NCBI GenBank assembly: GCA_900538765.1
Contig: UQAB01000038.1
Location: forward strand, 1 to 11,480
Reading direction: 5' to 3'
DNA: 11,480 bases
Source of the DNA: an uncultured Azospirillum sp.
GTDB lineage: Bacteria; Pseudomonadota; Alphaproteobacteria; RF32; CAG-239
Position numbers and translations under genes: made by a program. Under the pieces are notes generated by a model. The model was not told where the DNA came from. It saw nothing but the letters and a program-made list of their open reading frames with translations, and made no database searches. Shown in pieces: positions 1 to 7,036 of this stretch. Each line of letters begins with the position of its first letter. Position 1 is the stretch's first letter.

Positions 1-239
1 GGCAGGCACAATGTAAGCATCGCGCTTTCAGCAGATGGGACAAACCGCGGCGAACTTTCCGCGACACCCCGTGGGTGAGGCAAGTGTGGATAAGCAGGGT
101 AAGGTGTTGTGTGTAGTGTGTTGTGGGTACCTGACTTAGGGATACCGGAAAAAACATTAACAGAAGCACAAATATTGTCTGCTCCATACCAAATCAGGCA
201 CGAAGTTGACAGCAATATTACTTGGGAAATATTCTTCAT
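1..239 (-). CDS. Signal-peptide protein, 3' part beyond the left edge
   Basis: An open frame starts with ATG at 239-237 on the minus strand and runs 79 codons without a stop to the window edge, so only the N-terminal part is visible. A good ribosome binding site (GGAGG, 5 nt before the ATG) and a sigma70-like promoter at 270-298 precede it, and the terminator at 331-362 insulates it from the upstream unit. The product begins MKN, followed by a hydrophobic stretch (about residues 7-18) and a plausible signal peptidase site after residue 26 (ICA, then S). The exported part is rich in Pro, His, Thr and Ser (about residues 35-65), with little charge, which looks like a flexible secreted region. 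I do not recognise a family. Base composition is richer in G+C over 1-100 than over the start. The call rests on the complete set of start signals; the open frame alone would be weak evidence. Confidence 0.68.
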   Translation of the reverse strand, partial: MKNISQVILLSTSCLIWYGADNICASVNVFSGIPKSGTHNTLHTTPYPAYPHLPHPRGVAESSPRFVPSAESAMLTLCL

Positions 240-269
240 AGCATCCTCCACACTTGTCATCACGAGGAT

Positions 270-298
270 ACTATATCATAAAAATTTCTACTGTTCAA
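270..298 (-). promoter_or_regulatory. Sigma70-type promoter of the left-edge signal-peptide gene
   Basis: On the minus strand TTGAAC (298-293) lies exactly 17 nt before TATAGT (275-270); each box matches the consensus at five or four of six positions. Transcription would begin near 263, leaving a leader of about 24 nt with GGAGG ahead of the ATG at 239. The position, between an intrinsic terminator and a start codon, supports a real promoter. It is predicted from sequence only. Confidence 0.6.
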
Positions 299-330
299 TC
301 ATTAATTTTGATGTGAGGAGAGAAAAATGA

Positions 331-362
331 CAAAGAAAAACCCCTGAAAACCTTCAGGAGTT
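331..362 (-). terminator. Intrinsic terminator of the virD4 cluster
   Basis: On the minus strand a 10-bp stem (362-353 pairing with 348-339, one G-T pair) closes a 4-nt loop, GGTT, and is followed by TTTCTTTG (338-331). It begins 29 nt after the stop codon of the coupling-protein gene. The T-rich tail exists only on the minus side, so it should end leftward transcription and keep the cluster apart from the left-edge gene. Confidence 0.8.
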
Positions 363-391
363 AATATTAATAATATTTGCTTAGTTGAAAA

Positions 392-2590
392 TTATTCTTC
401 ATCCTCGTCTTCAAAATCATCCTCTTCGCTGGGATCGTATTCAATGCCGAGTTTAGCCAGCATATCTTCATTAATGTCTTCACGCTGGGCAACAATCCAG
501 TCCGGAACACACGGTGCTGCCGGCAGCGCGGCCAGAGCTTTCATCTTCTTGTCAAGGTACCAGCGGGGTGCGTCAGCCATAATCGGCCGATCAATAAAAC
601 CTTGCATTAAAACGACTTGTTTCAGCATCGGCAGGCTCAACAATTGGGTCGTACTGATAACGGAAGTTCCCTGTAACTGGTAAGACACGTTTTTGGAGAA
701 TGGATTGGCACCTTTGCCCATGCCTTCATTCTTGGAAAATGAAGTCGTCTGGACGGTCTTGTTACCAATCATCTTTGAGAAACGTTGCGCTGTAACCTCG
801 TTGTTTTGAGATAAAATAATCTTGCAGGCCGTTGTAGAGATAACCGTTTCCAAATCGTCTTTACCATATTTTCCTGAGATTTGTCCCAAATCTTGCCCGA
901 TAAGCAGATACGACACTTTTTGTCCGCGGCCGACCGCCGGTCCGTCAATAATGGCTTTAAGCTTAGGCATTTGCGGAAACTCGTCGAGAACAAACAGGCA
1001 GGGGAACGGCCCCATGACACCGTCCGTTTTATTTTTGAATTTTGGCGGGTTAGCAATCAGATAAGACGACATCAGCTCAATAAACGTACCGCTGATGATA
1101 CCCAAAGCGCGGGCATCAACCTGGTTGACGGACAAATAAACGGAAATAGGTTTCCATTCGCCGGTAATCGGATCTTTCATGCCGCGCAAATCTTTGAATT
1201 GCAGGTCGGAAAAACTGGTTCTTGAAACAACCGCCGAGTTTTTGAAAATACCGATACCTGATAAACCGGTTGACAGAACGGAACCGCGTTCCTTGTCCGG
1301 CATGGCCGAAAGCTGGCTGAGTTCCGTAATACAACGGTTTGAATAACCGAATTTTCTGGCTTCCTCGATGGCTTCTTCCAACATATTGCGCATCGGGTCG
1401 GACATTGCCGCCATTTGGTCGCCTTCTTCAACACGGCGTTTAATTTCCTGTGATTGCTTGATTTGCGCTTCCGTAATCCATTCCAAAATCATAGCCAGAC
1501 AAGGCTCATGCCCAATCCATTTTTCCGGCAGCAGACTCCATGTACCGATAGGCAGATAATTATCAATGGTGATATTATTGGTGCGCAAATCCTGAATAGC
1601 TTTGGCCGCCAGAGGGTCGTGCATTTCAAGATAATAGCTTTCCAGCACGCGCTTGTCTTCATCGTCAAGTTTGCCTTCGTAAATACGCCCGATAAAATAA
1701 TCGTTTGCCCGGGCTTTCTCGCACTTAAACGAAACAAAGTGAATAAAACCTGTCAATGCCGAACGACCGGTTTTGGACCAGTGCGGGTCAGCGCCGCCTT
1801 TGGGATCCTCAACCAGAATATTGCACATGGAGTCAATGTACATATCGCGGTCAGGGCCGGGAAGGGGCAGGGCATTGGGCGACAGCGGATTCCAACTGGG
1901 ATAATAAATTCCTTCCGCCGGGTTATCCTCAGCGCCCCAGTTAATGACAAATACCGGGCCTTCTTTGGCGCGAGCACCGGTCGTGCTGTAACATAATTCG
2001 GGTTTCGGGTCGTTTACGATAATGCTCAATCCTTGAGAATTGAAAATCGTAGGCATAACCACACCGACTGTTTTACCGGTTCCCGGAGGAGCGCAGCACA
2101 GCGTCGCCAGAGTTTCTTTCAATTTGAGCAAATGCCCTTTATATTTGCCGACAACCATGCAGAAACCGTCCAGCAGCCCCATTTTCTTAATATCTTTTAG
2201 GTCAGCTAAACGGGCGGAACCGTGAATGTTGGATTGAAAGCGGTAAGGATTGGTAACCATACCGACAATCAGTCCGATAGGCAGGGTTAAAAACGGCAGA
2301 ATGGGCAGCCACAGGCTGACGGAAAATGGACCATGATAATTGGAAAGCTGACGGAACCAGTTTCCGTAGCGGGAAATAAGATATGACGGGTTCTGAAAAA
2401 TGGTCTGAATAAAACGATAAACGTCATTCATGCTGTCTTTTGAAATGCCGCTTCCGATAAGATAACCCAGCGGCAGGGAAAGAATAAGCAAGGCAATTGT
2501 AACAACCAGCGAGATAATAACCGTCATCACCATCCATTGTACGGCGTGGTCATATTCTTCCCATTCTTCTCCTCTTTTTTGCAATCCCAT
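392..2590 (-). CDS. virD4: VirD4/TraG-family type IV secretion coupling ATPase
   Basis: Coupling proteins are inner-membrane hexameric ATPases that bring DNA or protein substrates to a type IV secretion channel. The 732-aa product has two N-terminal membrane helices (about 20-47 and 88-112), the family's HGSAR motif (123-127), a Walker A motif GTGKT (170-174, preceded by APP), a long all-alpha insertion (about 285-430), a Walker B motif LFVLDEF (532-538) with acidic pair D536/E537, and the conserved GQDLGQI stretch (565-571). The C-terminus is unusual: after about residue 715 it is nearly all Asp/Glu. Length is somewhat above the usual 600-700. An AGAGGA sequence overlapping the previous gene's stop, about 10 nt before the ATG, serves as RBS. 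It is the last gene of the minus-strand cluster. No relaxase, VirB or Dot/Icm gene is in view, so DNA versus protein transport cannot be decided; a DotL-like or TraG-like role are both possible. Confidence 0.93.
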   Translation of the reverse strand: MGLQKRGEEWEEYDHAVQWMVMTVIISLVVTIALLILSLPLGYLIGSGISKDSMNDVYRFIQTIFQNPSYLISRYGNWFRQLSNYHGPFSVSLWLPILPFLTLPIGLIVGMVTNPYRFQSNIHGSARLADLKDIKKMGLLDGFCMVVGKYKGHLLKLKETLATLCCAPPGTGKTVGVVMPTIFNSQGLSIIVNDPKPELCYSTTGARAKEGPVFVINWGAEDNPAEGIYYPSWNPLSPNALPLPGPDRDMYIDSMCNILVEDPKGGADPHWSKTGRSALTGFIHFVSFKCEKARANDYFIGRIYEGKLDDEDKRVLESYYLEMHDPLAAKAIQDLRTNNITIDNYLPIGTWSLLPEKWIGHEPCLAMILEWITEAQIKQSQEIKRRVEEGDQMAAMSDPMRNMLEEAIEEARKFGYSNRCITELSQLSAMPDKERGSVLSTGLSGIGIFKNSAVVSRTSFSDLQFKDLRGMKDPITGEWKPISVYLSVNQVDARALGIISGTFIELMSSYLIANPPKFKNKTDGVMGPFPCLFVLDEFPQMPKLKAIIDGPAVGRGQKVSYLLIGQDLGQISGKYGKDDLETVISTTACKIILSQNNEVTAQRFSKMIGNKTVQTTSFSKNEGMGKGANPFSKNVSYQLQGTSVISTTQLLSLPMLKQVVLMQGFIDRPIMADAPRWYLDKKMKALAALPAAPCVPDWIVAQREDINEDMLAKLGIEYDPSEEDDFEDEDEE

Positions 2591-2604
2591 TTTTTTAATA
2601 TCCT

Positions 2605-3957
2605 CTAAGCGATGCTTCTGATAAGTTTTTTAATCTTTTCAAAATTGTCATTGCTGGCTGGCTTGTCTGCGTCATCCAGCGCCTTGGCGAAAAGTTTGAT
2701 TTCTTTCGGTGTGCCGCGGTCGATTCTCGTAACGTTAATATCCAGCCCTTCCCATATTTCAAACATATCTTCGGCATTGATAATGTTGCCGATTTGAATA
2801 ACGACATAAGCCTTAACTTTGTGTTTGAAACCCTCTGAGGCCAATTTTTCTTCAAGAAATTTTTTGGCAATGTCTGCTTTGCGCACGGGGGAAATCCTAT
2901 GGCTGCTTTCTGAAAACCACAATGGTTCTTCATCATTAAAGCGTTCTTCGTCAGCGAGCCAGTCGCCGGGTTCCTTGTCAATCAGGCACAGGCATATCTG
3001 GTTGGCTGAAACGCCGATAAAATCAATCAGGTTATTTTTAATGGTTGCCCCGTTGATTGTTTCATAGCCATGCTGTTTAATAATGTCCAATGTCGAGTTA
3101 CCGCTGTTGCCTCGGCCCTGCTGTCCGGCGTTTTTGGCTGCCGGTACGTTGCGTCCGTTGCTTTGGGCCGGCAGGTTGTTTTTGTTCTTTTTGTTATCTT
3201 TGTCCCGGCGTCCGGGAGTGGCGGCCGTTTCTCTGCTCTGCGGAGAACGGGGAGACGTATCAACACTTTTTTCTTCCGGTTTGGCAGAAGCCTTTTCAAT
3301 ATCAAAATCATCAATATTGAAATCAAAGTCATCATCTTTGTCATCGTCCATATTAAACAAAGAGTGGCTGAATTGTTTTGGTTCCGGTGTCGGCAAAACA
3401 GGTGCCGGAGCCGGAACTGCTTTTTTCGGCGCGGCAGCCAGCGGCGCGGTGGCTGCTTCGGCTGAAGCAGTCAGAGGCTTAACCCGGGGGGATGTGCTGA
3501 TTAATTTGTTGCTGACCGGTTCGGGACGGTCATCCAGAGGAATAGTCAGGCTTCTTGGCCGGACTTCTTTGTAAGATTTTTTCTTCTTTGACTTTTTGCC
3601 CGGTGTCGCCGTGTGCGCAATAATTTTCACCGGTTTGAAGAAAAATTTCTTAATAATGTGCCAAGGCGATAAAACAAGTTTAACCAGATAATTTTCCCAT
3701 TTTATCATGCTCAAAGCCGCCCAGCCGCTCAGCCACAGGGGAATAAATGTTAAAATAATCAGAATAAAAGCCCATTCTTTCGGCGTATCGATAACCCAGC
3801 CGGACAACCACAAATTCCAGGCATGATTCCAATGAGCCGTCTGAAAAATGTCAAACCGCCAGTTGCGAAGCATAATAACCCTTATCCCCTCTATGAAGAA
3901 CACGCTCCAAAAGAGGCCGACACACATAATCCTGGTCAATATTATTAAGGGTTTCAA
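2605..3957 (-). CDS. Two-helix membrane protein with linker and C-terminal globular domain, beside virD4
   Basis: The family is not recognised. The 450-aa product has two membrane helices (about 5-29 and 62-80), a basic stretch (120-130, mostly Lys), a long low-complexity linker rich in Pro, Ala, Asp and Asn (about 135-288, including an acidic patch at 203-222), and a folded C-terminal domain (about 290-430). Its first 90 residues align without gaps to the 161-aa product encoded just upstream, sharing WRFDIF at residues 33-38 in both, so the two are paralogous membrane anchors. The start is TTG: AAGGA lies 5 nt before it, and only this start brings the two anchors into register; an ATG ten codons later has poorer spacing. 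The stop is 14 nt from the virD4 start, so the genes are almost certainly co-transcribed. A partner of the coupling protein, in the way DotM partners DotL, is inference from position and architecture and not from sequence similarity. Confidence 0.85.
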   Translation of the reverse strand: MKPLIILTRIMCVGLFWSVFFIEGIRVIMLRNWRFDIFQTAHWNHAWNLWLSGWVIDTPKEWAFILIILTFIPLWLSGWAALSMIKWENYLVKLVLSPWHIIKKFFFKPVKIIAHTATPGKKSKKKKSYKEVRPRSLTIPLDDRPEPVSNKLISTSPRVKPLTASAEAATAPLAAAPKKAVPAPAPVLPTPEPKQFSHSLFNMDDDKDDDFDFNIDDFDIEKASAKPEEKSVDTSPRSPQSRETAATPGRRDKDNKKNKNNLPAQSNGRNVPAAKNAGQQGRGNSGNSTLDIIKQHGYETINGATIKNNLIDFIGVSANQICLCLIDKEPGDWLADEERFNDEEPLWFSESSHRISPVRKADIAKKFLEEKLASEGFKHKVKAYVVIQIGNIINAEDMFEIWEGLDINVTRIDRGTPKEIKLFAKALDDADKPASNDNFEKIKKLIRSIA

Positions 3958-3962
3958 GTTTG

Positions 3963-3967
3963 TCCTT
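3963..3967 (-). promoter_or_regulatory. Ribosome binding site fixing a TTG start
   Basis: AAGGA on the minus strand, 5 nt before the TTG at 3957-3955. It decides the start of the 450-aa membrane protein in favour of TTG over the in-frame ATG at 3927, and that choice aligns its anchor with the neighbouring paralogue residue for residue. Confidence 0.65.
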
Positions 3968-4014
3968 TCAAAAAGTTTCTCTCAGTTTAACATAAGTTGG
4001 TTAATAACTGATTA

Positions 4015-4500
4015 TTATTTGTCGCTGATTTTATCCGCAATAATTTCTCTGATTTTTTTTGTTTCTTTGTTGGCGTCAATTTCTTTCTCAACTTCTTTCA
4101 GCTTCATTTTGACAATTTCTTTTGGGTCGACTTTTTCACCTGTCGAACCGATGTTTTTGATGACAATGCGTGAAGTATCTCCATAACGCTTGAGGCTCCA
4201 GCGGCTGTACGCTTCAAAAGGATACAATAATATCGCCGCAAAATTGAGTTTCATGCATCTTCTGAAACCCCATACCCACAAGATGCCGCCAAATAAGAAG
4301 GAAAACAAAAACAAATAATCCCGGGCGTTTTTGATTTTGCCGCCGCTGTTCCAAAATTGGCTGATGATTTTCCAGTCTTCTCTGCTGAAAATGTCAAACC
4401 GCCAAACGGTTGTAAACAAAAAATCGGCCAGGCAAAGAAAAATGTAGGTCCAAATTGAACCTACTAAAAAAAATTTAATATATTTTTTCAGTTTTTTCAT
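4015..4500 (-). CDS. Small two-helix membrane protein, paralogue of the 450-aa protein's anchor
   Basis: The family is not recognised. The 161-aa product has a basic N-terminus (MKKLKK), membrane helices at about 8-30 and 61-79, possibly a third hydrophobic stretch at 84-95, and a charged helical C-terminal tail (about 120-161) rich in Lys and Glu. It matches the first 90 residues of the 450-aa neighbour without gaps: V13, G14, W17, WRFDIF 33-38, W43, W50, S52, G53, L74, W75 and G78 are identical. It lacks the neighbour's linker and globular domain. Its ATG lies 2 nt after the stop of the 521-aa gene, so translation is probably coupled; the only SD-like sequence (GGGAG) is about 13 nt away, which fits coupling. 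The next gene follows after 57 nt. A role as a membrane partner in the VirD4 complex is inferred. Confidence 0.8.
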   Translation of the reverse strand: MKKLKKYIKFFLVGSIWTYIFLCLADFLFTTVWRFDIFSREDWKIISQFWNSGGKIKNARDYLFLFSFLFGGILWVWGFRRCMKLNFAAILLYPFEAYSRWSLKRYGDTSRIVIKNIGSTGEKVDPKEIVKMKLKEVEKEIDANKETKKIREIIADKISDK

Positions 4501-4502
4501 AA

Positions 4503-6068
4503 TTAACGGCTTACTCCCAAACGCTGCCTTAACATATCCGTAAACTGCTGATCCGGTTTGCCTTCCATATTCGGAGCCTTGTAAGCGGGATTTTGCAGTC
4601 TTTTAATAAGCTGGGCTCTCTTTTGAGCGCGAATGCCCTCTTTTTCTTCCCGGGCTTTTTTCTTGGCTGGGTCGCTGAGAATTCTGTTTTTTGCTTCTTC
4701 AAGCTGCTTTTTCCTTTTTTCCAGATTCTGCTTTCTGGCTTGTTCGGTATATTCCTGAGCCTTGAGCTTTTCCATTTGATCGCTGATTCCCTTATCAAAA
4801 TCCTGCTCTAAAATCATGGCTTCAAGCATATTTGCCGGCGGTTCGTTAGTGTCAATACCCTGCAGCATATTGCCCAGCTTCTCCCATGATTGATTTTGTT
4901 TGGGCTGGCCATATTTCTTACCGGTAACCTTACGATATGCCTTGCGCATAAAGCCGTTCTTTTTCTTTTCAAAGCCGGCAAAACATCCGTTTTCCAGATT
5001 CTTGTCCATTTCCTCAACGGCTTTTTGCGCGGTTTTCAAAAGCTTGTCGCCTAAAGCCGTAACGTTGCCGCCGTTTACTGCCTCCCGGTTTAGTGCTTTG
5101 ACATAAAGGGCCAACCCCTCTTTCTGCAATCGGGAAAAAGCATTGTCATTTCCGTTAGGATGTGTAAAAGACTTATCCTGAATTTTAGGCTCAACCATGG
5201 CTGCGGTTGCATACAGGTTAGCGAATTGTCTGGCCGCAATCATATTGTCTTTCATATTGTCCTGACATTTTTTGATACGCTTTTTATCAAAAAATTTCTT
5301 AAAATCCTGCGGCGGCATATTTTTTACAAGTGTTTTTGTTTTTTCCGGAAGATTCGTTTCGTCAACCTTGCCGTCTCTGATTTTATCGCACAGTTCAACC
5401 AATCCGTTATATTCTTCAAATTTTTCGGATTTGGCTTTCGAGTCATCAAGAGCTTTTTTCTCATATTTCTCTTTCCACTGATAAGCGTCGTATCTTTCAA
5501 TGTCTTTAATTTTGTTTTTTTCGGCTTTGTTTCTGTTTTTGTTGCGTCTGGCTGCATAGTATGCTGTTTTTATCTTTTTGGCTGACCATGCCCATAAAAA
5601 GTTTGCCCCGCCGATAAGCCAGTCTTCATACATATAGTCGATAACGTCGCCTTTTTTGAAAGGGCCTTTTTCCTCATCGCCGTCCTCTTCTTTATCATCG
5701 GTTTTTCGGTTTATTTCGTCCCCGTCGCCGCCATCGGTATCATCGTTTTCATTTTCCTGAGGTTTTCTGGGCGTTTCCTCTTTCTGTTCCTCATTAACCG
5801 TTGTTTCTTTGGTTTCTTCGTTAAATGTTGTTTCTTTGCTCTCTTCATTAACCGTCGTTTCTTTTAATTCTTCATTGACGGTTGTTTCTTTGGCATCCTG
5901 GTGAACAGTCGTTTCTTTTTCGGGAGTTTGGCTGAACAAAGTCGAGTTCTCCCGACTTACGTCAGGTTTTTGGGTTTCAGAAACGTTGAATTCGCGCGTC
6001 TGCCGTTTGGTGTTTTCTCCTGAAACTTCAGAAACTTTAAATTCTTTGTTTTGCTTTTCGTCAGCCAT
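4503..6068 (-). CDS. Highly charged coiled-coil protein with nonapeptide repeats
   Basis: The family is not recognised. The 521-aa product opens with a polar region holding two related stretches (EFKVSE at 9-14, EFNVSE at 26-31), then five 9-residue repeats of the form KETTVNEEx (51-95), a very acidic tract (about 105-135), and a short aromatic/hydrophobic segment (about 142-172, with YMYEDW and NFLWAW) that could touch the membrane or a partner. The rest is helical and Lys/Glu-rich, with a strong coiled-coil tendency at about 415-495. There is no signal peptide, so it is probably cytoplasmic or membrane-associated. GAGGGA lies 6 nt before the ATG. A possible promoter of its own lies just upstream (6110-6138), although the gene also sits within the cluster. 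Scaffold, adaptor or secreted substrate of the coupling protein are all possible; none is shown by the sequence. Confidence 0.85.
   Translation of the reverse strand: MADEKQNKEFKVSEVSGENTKRQTREFNVSETQKPDVSRENSTLFSQTPEKETTVHQDAKETTVNEELKETTVNEESKETTFNEETKETTVNEEQKEETPRKPQENENDDTDGGDGDEINRKTDDKEEDGDEEKGPFKKGDVIDYMYEDWLIGGANFLWAWSAKKIKTAYYAARRNKNRNKAEKNKIKDIERYDAYQWKEKYEKKALDDSKAKSEKFEEYNGLVELCDKIRDGKVDETNLPEKTKTLVKNMPPQDFKKFFDKKRIKKCQDNMKDNMIAARQFANLYATAAMVEPKIQDKSFTHPNGNDNAFSRLQKEGLALYVKALNREAVNGGNVTALGDKLLKTAQKAVEEMDKNLENGCFAGFEKKKNGFMRKAYRKVTGKKYGQPKQNQSWEKLGNMLQGIDTNEPPANMLEAMILEQDFDKGISDQMEKLKAQEYTEQARKQNLEKRKKQLEEAKNRILSDPAKKKAREEKEGIRAQKRAQLIKRLQNPAYKAPNMEGKPDQQFTDMLRQRLGVSR
5784..5918 (-). 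repeat. Five tandem 27-bp repeats coding a nonapeptide
   Basis: Residues 51-95 of the 521-aa protein consist of five consecutive 9-residue units, KETT(V/F) followed by four residues that are usually NEE plus one variable residue. At DNA level this is a 27-bp period over 135 bp with synonymous and non-synonymous drift between units. Because the unit is a multiple of three, gain or loss of copies would keep the frame. Confidence 0.85.
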
Positions 6069-6109
6069 TTGATTTCCCTCGTTAAATAAGGTTTTTGCTT
6101 TTTTCTTTT

Positions 6110-6138
6110 ATCTTAACACTAAAAATAAGTTTTGTCTA
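6110..6138 (-). promoter_or_regulatory. Possible internal promoter before the 521-aa gene
   Basis: In the 78-nt gap, the minus strand holds TAGACA (6138-6133), a 17-nt spacer and TAAGAT (6115-6110). The -35 box matches consensus at five of six positions, the -10 box at four. The start would be near 6103, about 35 nt ahead of the ATG. This is the widest gap inside the cluster, which fits a second promoter, but AT-rich DNA gives such matches by chance. Confidence 0.4.
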
Positions 6139-6146
6139 TATTTTTT

Positions 6147-7028
6147 CTAAGCTTTCAGCTTTTTCAGAAAGTCCCCGATGAGTCGGTTGATTCTAATGCC
6201 GTCCTGAGGTTTAACCTTAAGCAGACCAAACAGCCGTGGTTTGATTTTGCTGAAGTCGATGGGGGCAAAAATTGCCGGATTTTGTGTCAAAGCTTTAAAA
6301 GCACCCTCAGCGTCTTTTTGCGCGGTTTTGAAGTAATTTTTCACCAATCGTTCGGCGTCAACCGGAAATTTCTGATTTTTGATTGCCTCAATATAGCGGT
6401 TTGCCCGGGCGATTCTCTTCTGATGTTCTTCATAAATCTCGCGTTCTATTTTCCTTTTTTCGTGTTGAAGCTTGCGTTGCTTGTAGGCAATTTCACAGCC
6501 TTCCATCTCAATTAAAATTTCAACATAAGAAATAAGCGAGAACTGCAAAGCGTCATCATCGCTCTGTTCCGCTACGGTCAAAAGTTCTTCGTCAGATGCC
6601 TGCGGATTTATTTTGCCTTTAATTTCGGGGTGGGATTTTATCATAATATCCCAGCCGTTGACCGTATCTTCGGCAATGAGCCTGCCGCAGGAGGGCTTGT
6701 AATTGGGATAAAGCATATTGGCTTCCAGGCGAAAAATCGGTGCTTTCAAGTCAAAATCTCCGGCAAGAAGGTCGATGGCATCCTTAAAATTCCGATAAGC
6801 CTTAATCAGAGCCTTTTCCTCATTTTTCAAAATCGCCAAATCTTTGTCTTCTTCAGAAGATGCCGGTTGCAATGCCGCGGAAGACGTTGGCGAAGCTTGA
6901 AGCAAATTGTCTTCATCTTCAGTAACAGCACGGTTTTCCTGCTGGGGCAGGCTTACATCAACATCACTGAGCTGAGTATTGATAAAATCATTCAGGAGTT
7001 GTTCAAACTCATCATCTTCCTCTGCCAT
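6147..7028 (-). CDS. Acidic, helical soluble protein of the virD4 cluster
   Basis: The family is not recognised. The 293-aa product has an acidic, Ser/Ala/Gln-rich and probably disordered N-terminus (1-64), a mixed central region (65-160), a long charged helix with coiled-coil character (about 178-220, RKLQHEKRKIEREI...) and a basic C-terminal part (about 225-293) rich in Lys, Phe and Pro. There is no signal peptide or membrane segment, so it should be cytoplasmic. The start is well set: AGGAGG lies 5 nt before the ATG and partly overlaps the stop of the DUF6476-like gene, so the two are probably translated together. Placed in a run leading to virD4, it may be an adaptor or substrate of that complex; this is inference only. 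Confidence 0.83.
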   Translation of the reverse strand: MAEEDDEFEQLLNDFINTQLSDVDVSLPQQENRAVTEDEDNLLQASPTSSAALQPASSEEDKDLAILKNEEKALIKAYRNFKDAIDLLAGDFDLKAPIFRLEANMLYPNYKPSCGRLIAEDTVNGWDIMIKSHPEIKGKINPQASDEELLTVAEQSDDDALQFSLISYVEILIEMEGCEIAYKQRKLQHEKRKIEREIYEEHQKRIARANRYIEAIKNQKFPVDAERLVKNYFKTAQKDAEGAFKALTQNPAIFAPIDFSKIKPRLFGLLKVKPQDGIRINRLIGDFLKKLKA

Positions 7029-7036
7029 CTTTCCTC

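Noticed and set aside
211..233. Inverted AATATT pair inside the left-edge gene
   Set aside because: AATATT is self-complementary and common in AT-rich DNA; it lies within coding sequence and shows no operator-like context.
109..330. Plus-strand 73-aa open frame
   Set aside because: It has no ribosome binding site, its product resembles no protein, and it lies opposite the better-supported minus-strand gene and its promoter.
327..347. Six-codon plus-strand frame (MTKKNP) after a good GAGGAG sequence, running into the hairpin 339-362
   Set aside because: It would resemble a leader peptide, but no plus-strand gene follows to be regulated and the hairpin's T tract is on the minus side. Chance is the simpler reading.
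1454..1996. 180-aa plus-strand frame opposite virD4
   Set aside because: It is a shadow frame of a clearly conserved ATPase gene, with no start signals.
3083..3574. 163-aa plus-strand frame, Ala/Ser/Gly-rich
   Set aside because: It is opposite the low-complexity linker of the 450-aa gene; its composition follows from that linker's codons.
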